Below are positions 1 through 9,600 of a stretch of 18,119 nt of DNA, in pieces. Source of the stretch: Thermoplasmata archaeon (GTDB lineage Archaea; Thermoplasmatota; Thermoplasmata; GCA-020350865); NCBI GenBank assembly GCA_020351895.1, contig CP070672.1, forward strand, positions 879,874 through 897,992, in the 5' to 3' direction. The notes below the pieces were generated by a model. It was not told the origin of the DNA and searched no databases. It saw only the letters and a program-made list of their open reading frames with translations. Made by a program: the position numbers and the translations under genes. Positions within the stretch are counted from its first letter, which is position 1, and each line of letters begins with the position of its first letter.

Positions 1-1
1 G

Positions 2-1351
2 GAATATTCCAAGAAGTACAATATCCCCATAACCCCAAGGGGTGCTGGATCAAATCTCTCGGGCTCAGCTGTTGGATCCGGGATGGTGGTTCTCTTCGAA
101 AAGATGAACAAACTTCTGGAAATTAAAGGAAACAGGGTGAGGGTTCAACCTGGTATCATCTATAACAAACTGAACAAAGAGGTCGAGGAGGAAGGCATTC
201 TCCTTCCCTACAATCCAAGCTCCAGGGCATTCTGCACAATAGGAGGAAATGTGGGCACAAAGGCAAGCGGCCTTCGTAGTATCAAATACGGTAACACGAA
301 CGACCACATAAGGAACATAAGGTTCGTGAGTCCTGAGTATGGTGTAGTGGATACGAGGGGGGGATTACCTCCGAAACTGAAGGAAGCCATATTGGATTTG
401 AAAGAGAGAATATTGAATGATTCAGAGGTAATATCGATTTTAAAGAAAAAGGAAAATGTCAAAACATCAAGTGGATACAATCTCAGGGCGTTTTATGATT
501 ACCAAACCCCTGAGGACATAGTAACGCATCTTATGGTTGGTTCTGTTGGAACCCTCGGTATTTGGACAGAAATCGAAATGGAATTGGTACCGCTTCCGAA
601 AGAGAAGATAATCTTTCTGTTCTTCTTCGAGAATATCACACTTGCAGGTGCCATGGTTCCTGAAATCGATTTGCTATCACCTTCAGCTGTGGAGATAATG
701 GACAAATACGGCATCCAGGTGTACAGGGATAAAATGGGATTTGATATACCTGATATGTACAATGCAGTGCTTTTGGTGGAGTTTGATGATGTTGATGAGA
801 AACTAAAGGATGAGGTAAAGAAAATTGCAGAGAAGTCGGATGCTCTTTACCATTTAATTGTCGAGCCAGACGAAATCAAGCAAGCATGGGACATAAGGGA
901 GTTCGTACTTTTAAATATAAAAAGGGAACACGAGGGGCCAAATCAAAAGTACATCTCCTTTGTGGATGATCTCGGTGTACCGGTGGAAAACCTGGCCGAT
1001 TTCATTTCCGAGGTATCGCAGATATTTGAAATCCGTGGCATCAAATTCGTTGTTTACGGCCATGTGGGAGAGGGCAATATTCATATAAGACCTTTAATCG
1101 AGAAGGAGGATTGGAAGGAAAGGATGAAAATTCTTGCTGACCTTCTGGTGAAAGCGGCATTCAATTACGGAGGTACAGTCACTGGGGAGCACGGTTCCGG
1201 GAGAAACAGATCCTTTTACGTAAGAGAGGAATGGGGCGATAAAATCTACAGTTATTTCAAAGAACTGAAGAATTTATTCGACCCAGAAGATATGTTGAAT
1301 CCTAATGTCATGCTTTCAAATTCTGATATAACAGATAATTTGGAGTTTTAA
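2..1351 (+). CDS. FAD-binding glycolate/D-lactate oxidase family protein (5' partial)
   Basis: Flavin-dependent 2-hydroxyacid oxidase/dehydrogenase of the GlcD/Dld family (PCMH-type FAD domain plus FAD-oxidase C-terminal domain), expected to oxidise glycolate, D-lactate or a similar hydroxyacid to the 2-oxoacid. The frame is open from base 2, so the first ATG (83) is internal: the codons before it encode the FAD pyrophosphate-binding loop PRGAGSNLSG. 449 residues are visible; about 50-60 are probably missing upstream. Other family motifs are the CTIGGN segment, YGHVGEGNIH (near residue 351, metal/substrate histidines) and TGEHGSGR (near 394). It lacks the C-terminal Fe-S/CCG domain of long D-lactate dehydrogenases. 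It ends with TAA and converges on the aldehyde dehydrogenase pseudogene. Exact substrate cannot be told from sequence; glycolate and D-lactate are both possible. Confidence 0.9.
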   Translation, partial: EYSKKYNIPITPRGAGSNLSGSAVGSGMVVLFEKMNKLLEIKGNRVRVQPGIIYNKLNKEVEEEGILLPYNPSSRAFCTIGGNVGTKASGLRSIKYGNTNDHIRNIRFVSPEYGVVDTRGGLPPKLKEAILDLKERILNDSEVISILKKKENVKTSSGYNLRAFYDYQTPEDIVTHLMVGSVGTLGIWTEIEMELVPLPKEKIIFLFFFENITLAGAMVPEIDLLSPSAVEIMDKYGIQVYRDKMGFDIPDMYNAVLLVEFDDVDEKLKDEVKKIAEKSDALYHLIVEPDEIKQAWDIREFVLLNIKREHEGPNQKYISFVDDLGVPVENLADFISEVSQIFEIRGIKFVVYGHVGEGNIHIRPLIEKEDWKERMKILADLLVKAAFNYGGTVTGEHGSGRNRSFYVREEWGDKIYSYFKELKNLFDPEDMLNPNVMLSNSDITDNLEF

Positions 1352-1485
1352 GTACATCATAATTGATTGGAGCAATATTTAATAAAAAGGATATTATGCC
1401 ACCAAAGGTAATAATTGCTCTTCATGCAAATTATGGCCAATTGGATTTTTTAGGAAGAAAAGAAGATACAATCCAGATAGATGAA

Positions 1486-2961
1486 TTACTCATCGATTTG
1501 TGCCTTTTGTAATTTGTCGCTGTAATCGATGAATACTGTTTTTATCTCGGTAAATTCCTCAATCGCAGTCGTACCAGCTTCCCTTCCTCCATTTCCTGTG
1601 TTCTTTATCCCCCCAAAGGGAAGGTGGACCTCGGCCCCTATTGTGGGTGCGTTGATGTACGTGATTCCCGCCTGCAGATCGCTTATGGCTTTGAAGGCTT
1701 GATTTACATTTTTTGTATAAATCGAAGAGGATAATCCGTATTCTATGTCATTGGCTATCCTGACAGCATCTTCATAATCATTGGCTTTTAGAACCGAAAG
1801 CACAGGGCCAAATATCTCCTCCTTAGATATCCTCATCCCATGTTCGACTTCAAATATTGTGGGCTCGATAAAGAAACCCTTGTCGTATATTCCTTTATTC
1901 AGTTTATTTCCTCCAGTAATCAGTTTTGCCCCTTCCTTTTTTCCTATTTCTATGTAGTTTAGAACCGTTTTTTCTTGATTTTAATCTGTAACAGGACCCA
2001 CATCTATTTTTGGATCCAGGGGATCTCCGATCTTCAGAGACTCTGTTCTTTTTAACAATTTATCCATGACCTCATCATAAACGTCTTTGTGGATTATCAG
2101 CCTGCTTGTTGCCGTGCACCTTTGACCCGCTGTTCCGAAGGCACCGAATAGTACCCCCTCGATTGCCAAATCTATGTTCGCATCGTCCATTATGATCTCG
2201 GGATTCTTACCACCCAGCTCCAAATGAACAGGTTTTAGCAATTTCGAGGCTCGGCTGTATATATCCTGACCAGTGGGAACTCCTCCAGTGAATGAAATAG
2301 CCTTGACCCTGGGATTTTCAACCAGCTCCCTTCCCACAACCTGGCCCGAGCCGGTAACGAAGTTAAGAACTCCTGATGGCGATCCATCCTCATTGAATGT
2401 TTCGATTAATCTAGCTGCGCATAACGGAGTGCCAGAAGCGAGCTTGAATATTATTGTGTTTCCTGCAATCAATGAAGGAGCCAGCTTCCAGCAGGGAATG
2501 GCCATAGGGAAATTCCAGGGAGTGATAAGACCCACGACTCCAATGGGCTGCAATATTGTCATGCAGAATTTATTTGGAAGCTCAGAAGGTGTGGTTTCCC
2601 CAAGAAGCCTCCTTCCCTCTCCTGCGATGTATTCAACAATATCTATTCCCTCCTGCACCTCACCCTTCCCCTCGGATAGGACCTTTCCCATCTCATTTGA
2701 AATCAAGGTGCCGAGCTCATCCTTTCTCTTGCGCAAAAGCTGTGCAATTCTTAGGAGTAATTCCCCTCTTTTTGGGGCAGGAAAATCCTTCTATTTCGGG
2801 AATGCCTTCTCAGCGGCCTCAATGGCCTTTATCACATCATCCTTGGACCCTTTCGGAAAAGTGGCCAACGTTTCCCCTGTGGTGGGGCTTTTAGTTTCGA
2901 AAATCTCGTTTTGTGACGATTTAATCCATTCTCCACCGATATACAATCCATATTCTTTCAT
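1486..2961 (-). pseudogene. NAD(P)-dependent aldehyde dehydrogenase with two in-frame stop codons
   Basis: Reads as a complete aldehyde dehydrogenase (492 codons including the stop, the usual family length) from ATG at 2961 behind a GGGGGGAA Shine-Dalgarno. The family oxidises aldehydes to acids with NAD(P). The frame never shifts, but codon 57 (2793-2791) is TAG, where relatives usually have Trp after AFPK and before KDFPAPKRGE, and codon 327 (1983-1981) is TAA, after VGPVTD where a charged residue is usual. Catalytic residues are kept: Glu248 in LELGG and Cys282 in GQRCTA, 34 residues apart as in the family; the NAD-site FTGG and the C-terminal EEIFGPV segment are also present. Both stops are one substitution from sense codons. 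A young pseudogene or consensus errors are the likely explanations. TAG ends other genes here, so routine readthrough is unlikely. Confidence 0.88.
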
Positions 2962-3080
2962 CTTAATTCCCCCCAGAATATTAGTGTGTATTAAGGTAAT
3001 TCTTCAAACTATTTTAGATATTCGCCTATGAAAAATAACAAATCTGAGAATTGCGTATTTTTATTATTAGCACCTGTTTT

Positions 3081-3773
3081 TCATTTCTTTTTAAATCTCT
3101 TACTAAAAAGAAATTTCAGGTTTCTCCATCCGTCCTTCCAGCTTTGGAGCTTTGCCTCCCCCTTTCTCATTCTGTAAATCACTGGGACTTCCTTGGCTCT
3201 AAGACCCTTTTTCCATGCCTCGATTTTGATCTCCTCGGATAATGGCATTCCGTCACTGGTTAAATGTATTTTTTCCAGTATGCTTTTTTTGAAAATCCAC
3301 ATGCCTGACTGGGAATCCTTGATACGCATACTGAAAAGAATATTGGTTGTGACCTTCAAGATCCAGTTTCCGAGCCTGTGTTTAGCAGACATGACGCCTT
3401 TTTCCAATCTCGACAGCCTGTCACATGTAATAAAATCCAGATTTTCGGAATCTAAGATCTTAACCAAACCTGGGATGTCCTCTGCAGGGTAGGTGCAGTC
3501 CGCATCCAAAGTCGCTATTATCTCCCCTTCTGCCCTCTCGAATCCGGTTTTATAGGCTCTTCCATATCCCCTTCTCGGTTCGTCTATTACCCTGGCACCC
3601 TTGGCTTTTGCAATCTCCACGGTCCTGTCCTTGGAATCGGTATCCACAACCACAATCTCATATCCCCCTTTAAAATCCTTCATGGCAACATGAATTGTAT
3701 CAATAACCTCCCCTATGGAGGCTTCCTCGTTCATTGTTGGGATGATTATGGATACCCTCAAAGACTCGCCCAA
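3081..3773 (-). CDS. GT2 glycosyltransferase, dolichol-phosphate hexose synthase-like
   Basis: 230-residue GT-A fold transferase of family GT2, resembling dolichyl-phosphate mannosyl/glucosyl synthases, which move a sugar from a nucleotide-sugar to a polyprenyl phosphate at the cytosolic face of the membrane. Visible motifs: nucleotide-binding start SIIIPTMNEE (8-17), VVVDTDSKD (41-49), the metal-binding DAD at 90-92, and the acceptor-site DSQSGMW (153-159). The basic C-terminus (KRFKKK) has no membrane helix, like soluble DPM1-type enzymes. The chosen start is a TTG at 3773; the first ATG (codon 14) would delete the first beta strand. It lies 20 bp after the stop of the second GT2 gene and is probably co-transcribed with it. 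Which sugar is transferred is not evident. Confidence 0.85.
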   Translation of the reverse strand: MGESLRVSIIIPTMNEEASIGEVIDTIHVAMKDFKGGYEIVVVDTDSKDRTVEIAKAKGARVIDEPRRGYGRAYKTGFERAEGEIIATLDADCTYPAEDIPGLVKILDSENLDFITCDRLSRLEKGVMSAKHRLGNWILKVTTNILFSMRIKDSQSGMWIFKKSILEKIHLTSDGMPLSEEIKIEAWKKGLRAKEVPVIYRMRKGEAKLQSWKDGWRNLKFLFSKRFKKK

Positions 3774-3793
3774 ACCGTGGGTAATTTTTGTTA

Positions 3794-4615
3794 TTATTTA
3801 ATGATTTCTGCGGATTCGGTTTGAACGGCTCTCGGTTTGTACTTTCTGCGCCTGAAGAATTTGCAGGTAAAGTAGCCCAAAAGCGCAATTCCCAGCCTCG
3901 CCAAGTACCAGAATGTGATATGGGCCCTTATCATCTCTACGGGTCGGTAATTCTTCCATAATCTGCCATGCTTTAACGTCAGCTGCTTTCTACCAAAACC
4001 GTTCCAAAAAGCCTGCTTAAAGAAACCGAGAAGATTGCTTCTTGTCCTGTGATAAACAATGGCATTCTCATTGTATATGATTTTTGAACCTTTATCCACG
4101 GCCCTGTAGTTTAAATCAATATCCTCTGCAGTTCTAAACCACGGGTCGAATCCATCTATTTTATCAAATACCTCTTTTTTATATGTGAGGTTGCAACTTG
4201 GATAGGTAAGGTCGAAACCCTTGTAATAAAGCTCGACTCTATCAAGATCCTCAAAAGATTTGGTACCAATATTTATGGTCTTGCCAGCCACTATGTCTCC
4301 CTTTTCCAATCCTTCCCTCATCTCATTGATCCAGAGATGATGGGCAATGCAGTCACCGTCTATGAAGGCCAGTGCATCCCCCTTTGCCATCTTTCCGCCA
4401 AAATTCCTGCTCTCCCCTCTTGTACCACCGTGCTCGAATATTTTGATAAAATCATAGCGCTTTGCATAGCTTCTTGCTATCTCCAAAGTCCGATCTTCGC
4501 TGGCAGAGTCGACGATTATTATCTCGATGGGCTGCTTTTGAGTGACCAGACTGTCCAACAGATTTGGCAGGTTTCTCTCCTCGTTTCTCACGGTTATTAT
4601 GATGCTTATCAGCAT
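3794..4615 (-). CDS. GT2 glycosyltransferase with C-terminal membrane segment
   Basis: 273-residue family GT2 glycosyltransferase. The GT-A domain opens with IIITVRNEE (5-13), has IIIVDSASEDRT (33-43), the metal-binding DGD at 86-88 and the catalytic-base region TAEDIDL at 162-168. A hydrophobic stretch (about 231-251) followed by the basic FFRRRKYK suggests attachment to the inner face of the membrane, as for enzymes that extend lipid-linked glycans. ATG at 4615 is preceded by GAGGAG three nucleotides away and by an in-frame stop upstream, which fixes the start. It is first in a two-gene operon with the DPM-like enzyme and divergent from a third GT2. Donor and acceptor are unknown. Confidence 0.88.
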   Translation of the reverse strand: MLISIIITVRNEERNLPNLLDSLVTQKQPIEIIIVDSASEDRTLEIARSYAKRYDFIKIFEHGGTRGESRNFGGKMAKGDALAFIDGDCIAHHLWINEMREGLEKGDIVAGKTINIGTKSFEDLDRVELYYKGFDLTYPSCNLTYKKEVFDKIDGFDPWFRTAEDIDLNYRAVDKGSKIIYNENAIVYHRTRSNLLGFFKQAFWNGFGRKQLTLKHGRLWKNYRPVEMIRAHITFWYLARLGIALLGYFTCKFFRRRKYKPRAVQTESAEIIK

Positions 4616-4618
4616 GGG

Positions 4619-4624
4619 CTCCTC
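4619..4624 (-). promoter_or_regulatory. Shine-Dalgarno GAGGAG for the GT2 gene starting at 4615
   Basis: GAGGAG is read on the minus strand three nucleotides before the ATG. An in-frame TAG lies a few codons further upstream, so this site and the ATG at 4615 define the start. Confidence 0.55.
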
Positions 4625-4810
4625 GACTAAGAAATTGTACTAGTATTTCATTGTTTCGATATTGGAATTTTCTAATGAAGGCTCGGTTTACCCGCAAAAA
4701 ACTGGATTTATCGCCAAGTTCTAATCTATTCGGCGGGTGGAGGGGGAAAGGTAGGAGGGGACTTTCCTCTCATAAACAGGATTTTAACTTTTTAAAAATC
4801 AAAAGAGAGA

Positions 4811-4818
4811 TATATTAA
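4811..4818 (+). promoter_or_regulatory. Archaeal TATA box for the 4848 glycosyltransferase
   Basis: TATATTAA follows a purine-rich stretch (AAAAGAGAGA, a plausible BRE) and lies 37 nt before the ATG at 4848. Archaeal transcription usually starts about 25 nt after the box, so the leader would be roughly 10 nt and contains a weak GTGAG. The rest of the 232-bp divergent region (4616-4847) includes a G-rich stretch near 4734-4761 of unknown role. Confidence 0.6.
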
Positions 4819-4847
4819 AAAGGCATACGAGCAAAAAAACGTGAGAA

Positions 4848-5930
4848 ATGGATATGGAAGACGAAAAAAGTCAAGAAAAACCCTTCGTTTCCGTTGTAAT
4901 GACGGTTCTGAACATGGAAAGGACCATAAAGGAGTGCCTGGAATCATTAATCGACTTGGATTATCCAAAGGATAGGTATGAAATAATCATCGTAGATGGG
5001 AAATCCAATGATGGAACCAAGGATATCATCCAGTCTATAATAGATAATACAAAAGAACCTGAAATACATCTTTATGAAAAAGAGGGATTAGTTGGGGTCG
5101 GAAGAAATGAAGCCTTCTCCAAAGCGAAGGGGGAATTCGTAGCCATAACAGATGGAGACATGGTTGTACCCCCAAAATGGCTATCGAATTTAATCGATAA
5201 TTTCGATGATGATGTGGCAGGGGTTGGAGGACCAAATGATAATGCTGATAAATCCTTAATCACAACAGCAATAGCCTGTATTGATGTCCAGGGCCCTTCA
5301 TTCGACGTAGTTCCCCTATTTGGTGATAATCCCTATACAGAAGAGAAAATCAGCGACTCAGATGTTTATACAACAGTATGCAGAAACACAGCCTATAGAA
5401 AGAAAGTTTTGGATGAGATAGAAGGTTTTGACGAGCGGATAATCTCATGCGATGATCCTGAACTTAATATTAAGATCCTGAAAAAAGGATACAAACTGAA
5501 GTACATTCCTGATGCATTGGTAAAACATCACCACAGATCTTCAATTTCGGGATTCTATAAGCAGCAGAGACGCTATGCAGTAAGTCAGGCGATTGTTAAT
5601 AAAATTCATCCTGAGCTCTACAGACATGTCCAGCCACTACCATTTCTGGGGTTTGTATTTATTCTTCTTCTGATTGTTGGTTCTTTTTTTATTCCTGATC
5701 TTGTCCATTTGTTGATTCTTGTAATTGCGGTGTATGCAGCCATATATCTGGGTTATGCAATAAAATGCGCCAGGATTAAAGAAGAAATGAGACTCATCTA
5801 TCTAATCCCGATAATAGTTTTAGCCTGGCACTGGGCCTGGGTTGTGCATTATCCAAAGGGTATGATATTCAGAAATAAGGTGCTTTCAGGGGATGAGGAA
5901 TTCATTAAGAGGTTCTCGAAGATGTATTAG
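4848..5930 (+). CDS. Membrane-anchored GT2 glycosyltransferase
   Basis: 360-residue family GT2 enzyme. The catalytic domain starts with VSVVMTVLN (14-22), has IIIVDGKSNDGT (46-57), the metal-binding DGD at 102-104, a CDDPEL segment (201-206) at the catalytic-base position and QQRRYA (239-244), the counterpart of the QxxRW motif of processive or membrane GT2 enzymes. Two or three hydrophobic helices follow (about 265-283, 285-306, 316-334), so the protein should sit in the membrane with its active site facing the cytosol. It probably adds sugars to a lipid-linked or exported glycan. It is transcribed divergently from the two other GT2 genes, has its own TATA box and ends in TAG. The product glycan is not identifiable. 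Confidence 0.88.
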   Translation: MDMEDEKSQEKPFVSVVMTVLNMERTIKECLESLIDLDYPKDRYEIIIVDGKSNDGTKDIIQSIIDNTKEPEIHLYEKEGLVGVGRNEAFSKAKGEFVAITDGDMVVPPKWLSNLIDNFDDDVAGVGGPNDNADKSLITTAIACIDVQGPSFDVVPLFGDNPYTEEKISDSDVYTTVCRNTAYRKKVLDEIEGFDERIISCDDPELNIKILKKGYKLKYIPDALVKHHHRSSISGFYKQQRRYAVSQAIVNKIHPELYRHVQPLPFLGFVFILLLIVGSFFIPDLVHLLILVIAVYAAIYLGYAIKCARIKEEMRLIYLIPIIVLAWHWAWVVHYPKGMIFRNKVLSGDEEFIKRFSKMY

Positions 5931-5937
5931 ATGAAAA

Positions 5938-6595
5938 TTAGTCTAAATCATTGAATACAAACCATATGTTAATATCGGTGTTTTCATAGATCTTGTATCT
6001 CTCATTTGGTTACGATGTGTAAAAGCGAGAGTAATATATATTATTATATGCCCAATATCCCTCTGGAAATTCCTTGTTTTCTATGGCGAATCCCAATTCG
6101 TATTTTTTGATTAAATTAAGCGGTACATCGTCAGGATGTTTACCTAATGTAAAAGTCCAATCCATTTCATTCTCAAAATCTGAAAATCCGAATCTTCCTG
6201 AGATAGTTGATATGTTATCTGCTAATCTTAGATCATTAGTTATAATTGAGCCCGTGGTTTAATAGCGAACGAACATAGCGGCGTTATAGCTCGTATCTAT
6301 TTCTTGTGAAGGAGATGATTCCCAAAGAATCCATGTAACTAGAAATGAGGCAATTACGCAACAAGTAAATATTATCAACAATAGAATTTTAAAATCTTTT
6401 TTCTGGAGATTAATCAGTTCCTTTCTAATAAGTAATCCTACAATCAAGGATACGATAAAAGATAACAGAATCCCTGAAATAATCCCCCGGATTCGTAACT
6501 AGCGCCAAAGCCTGTATAAACGTAAATAACAAGATCACGATTCCTAAAGCCAGAATCACAAAACCAACAGCCATGCTCACGCTCTCGCGGTTCAT
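5938..6595 (-). pseudogene. Decayed membrane-protein locus (possibly GT-C-like), broken by a frame disruption and two stops
   Basis: This stretch holds coding remnants on the minus strand rather than empty spacer. From ATG 6595 an N-terminus with one membrane helix (MNRESVSMAVGF, then a hydrophobic stretch) runs to NPGDYFR. About there, at a run of five G (6488-6484), the sensible frame changes: ISGILLSFIVSLIVGLLIR gives a second helix, then a third (FKILLLIIFTCCVIASF), then an external-looking domain. That frame meets TAA at 6261-6259 and continues sensibly (TTGSIITNDLRLADNIS) to another TAA at 6012-6010 and then to 5938. The tail (YKIYENTDINIWFVF) resembles the ends of archaeal multi-pass glycosyltransferase-like proteins, a weak resemblance. 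It may be one gene with a one-base insertion, or two remnants joined by a deletion. Confidence 0.6.
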
Positions 6596-6679
6596 GGTAA
6601 TCAAGAGACAATTGAGGCAGGGGCATAACTAGTTTTCGGGGTTATTATCTCTTCAATCTGCCTTGGCCGCTTTCATTCA

Positions 6680-9600
6680 CTATTTTCCGTACCTTTTCTT
6701 TATATCCTCGAATGTTTCGTCCGAAAGCTCACCCTTTTCGTGCAGTTGCATAATCTGGTCGAATATCTCCTCATCGGACATGCTAGGAGGAGGTGTGGGA
6801 GGAACCGGTTCCCGTTCCGGTGTCTCGTGAACAGCGGTTTCGGGAAGTGTGGGTTCCTCCCCTATTGTGGTGTCCCCCATGTGTTCTGATACTGGTTCTT
6901 CCTGGGCAATGGCCCCGTTCCCACCCTCTTCCTCGTCTCTCCTGAGGGCTAGAAGTAAAAAGAGAATTATAAGAATGATTGCTAGAAGCAAGAACAGCCA
7001 CCACAACGATATGAACCACGGCTCTTCATCATCCTCCACCTCTATAGGTAAAGGCTCGGTGATTGCGTTGGAACTAGGATGGGTTGCAGTGTTTATCTCA
7101 TCACTGGCGGATATATAGTACTCAATTCCATCTATTGTTACAAATGATGAGGGGATAACTGCTGAATACACATCCCCCACATTTGACATGCCTATGATTT
7201 CAAATGTTTCATCGCCAGGTTTTCTATAGTGCAACCTTGCACTTTTTACAGCAACATTGTCTGTTACTGTTGCAGTGATTGTAAGATCCTTTCCTATATC
7301 TGCCTTTGTCACCGGTGTATGGATAATGATGGGAGCCGCACTGTCCAGGTATAAAACCACAGTCGAATAATTGAGGTGGTTTGTATTTCCCAGATTATCC
7401 TCGAGCCATATGTAAACTGTGTGTTCACCTTCCAAACTCATTATGGAAATCGGTTTGTCATCAAACCAGATCCCGTCCGATTCAGAGGAGGGAGGAGTGT
7501 CGATTTTATACCAAGCTCCATTCCTGACACCAGAATCATCGGCAGGATCTATCCAGTCAATTGAAAACGAGTTCGCAATGGTCCAGCTGCTAGGAGACGC
7601 GGTTAAACCAGTGGGCGGTGCAGGAGGTGTAGTATCGAGGTATAGGGTGGTTGAAGCATGGTTGTTATAATCCACATTGCCAAGGTTGTCCTCGAGCCAG
7701 ATGTAGAGTGTCTGTGCACCTTCAATGCTGGTAACAGTTATTGGCTTATTTGCTTGCCAGGTCCCATCTGAATCATTAACAGGAGGGCTGCCAATCTTAT
7801 ACCATGCGCCATTTTTTATTCCCGAGGTGTTGACCTCAAAAGGATAGGTCCAGTTGATTGAAAATGAATTGGTATTTGTCCAGGTATCTGGGATCGTTAT
7901 TATATCTCCGGGAGCCACTGGCGGGGTTGTGTCAATAAATACCTCAACATAACCATCCCTGTAATTGCCAGCCATATCGAATGCCCTTACAGTTATATTA
8001 TGAATTCCATCACTCTGGGAAGGTAACATATATGGGCTGGCTTGGGTTATAAAGCCCCCTGTATCTATTCGCACCTCGCAATGGCTGATTCCGCTCAATG
8101 AATCAATGGTTGAAAATGTTATTTCGGGTTGGGTGTTGTTGGTCCAAGAACTGGGATTCGCAGCGGGTACAAAGGGCTCGGGCGGGGTTGTGTCTATGGT
8201 TACTGTCCAGTTTTCACTCCAGCTGCTCCAAAGCCCGTATTCATCCATGGTTCTCACACGCCAGAACCATATGCCGTCCGATATTGGCGCTCCAGGAGTC
8301 CATTCTTCCAAAATTGAAACGACATTTCCACTGGAATAATCAACACTGGAAAATAGGGGATCGTCATCCACCTGAACCTCGAATTCACCCTGAGAGTCTC
8401 CTTCTGGATCATTAAATATCCATTCGAATGTAGGTGTTCCATCCGATGTTAGCATTTTGTTTAAAGGAAGGGACAATGTGGGTGGTTGCGCTGTATTGTA
8501 GCTGTAATTAATACTGACTTCGCTTAGGGTAGGAGTGACATATCGACTGCTGGTGTACAATGTGGCCCTGTATTGTATGTAACGGCTTCGTGGTGAGGTT
8601 ATTGGCAGACTTGTCTCATCCCACATCTCAGGGCTCCATGTTGACCATGACCCATCTGGAACTGGTACATCCCCTGTCCTCGTAGCTACTGTAATATTGG
8701 TTTTGGCTGGCAAATTCTCCGTCCAGTTTATAGAGTTCCAGATCGTACCATTAACCCCAGAATCGAAAACGGACGAGGTCAGGTTCCCTCGCTGGTTGTA
8801 CAGAAGTTCGGCATATCCGATTCGCGGTATCGAACCGACTGAACCGGTATACCACATCCGGTATGTATAGCCATCAAATATTACAGTAGGATAACAAACA
8901 TGTGCACCCTCCCATGTTCCAGGTAAACCGACCTTCATAACAGGATTTTCAGCATTTTTTGTCCAATTTATTCCGTCAGTGGAATTGGCATATCCGATCT
9001 CTTGTACGGAACCATCGTGACCTGTGTACCACATTTGAAAGGTGGAGCCATTATAATGCACTGTTGGGCTTAAAACATGAAAATCATCCCACGAATCAGG
9101 TGGCCCCAAATCGAGAACAGGGTTTCCCGCGTACTTGTTCCATGCAACACCGTCGGGGGAGGTGGCGTATCCAATTCTGAGGTTCGAAAGATTGTACCCA
9201 GTGTACCACATGTGATAGATCAACCCGTCATATAAAACCGAGGGATGGAACACATTGTGGTACTCAAAGGAATCGGGGGCCCCAACGTCAAGGACGGGAT
9301 CGCTCTCAATATAAAGGGGCGAAGTGGTAAGGGGATCATCATACTTTGTCCAAGTGATGCCGTCCGGGGATGTGGCGTACCCTATCCGAACGGTATTTCC
9401 ATCACTTCCCGAGTACCACATCTCAAATCCCGAGCCGATATATATCACACTGGGGGCATATACCTGCCAATCATCCCACGACCCGGAGGGCCCCAAGTCT
9501 AGCACCGGATTTGCTCCATCTTTTGTCCATTGGTAACCGTCAGGTGACGTGGCATGACCGATCCGTGTGCTCCCACCACCATCATGACCGGTGTACCACA

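Noticed and set aside
1396..1512. 38-codon ORF between the oxidase and the aldehyde dehydrogenase
   Set aside because: No convincing Shine-Dalgarno, no recognisable domain, and it overlaps the end of the opposite-strand gene.
2791..2793. TAG codon in the aldehyde dehydrogenase as a pyrrolysine codon
   Set aside because: The expected residue is Trp, the same gene has a TAA, and TAG is the normal terminator of other genes here (5928-5930, 6682-6680, 16990-16992).
2273..3031. Long plus-strand open frames opposite the aldehyde dehydrogenase
   Set aside because: They are antisense shadows: the minus-strand frame has clear family motifs and the plus-strand proteins are low-complexity with no domain.
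6484..6488. Programmed frameshift at the G-run
   Set aside because: There is no slippery heptamer or obvious following structure, and the downstream frame carries two further stops, so decay is simpler.
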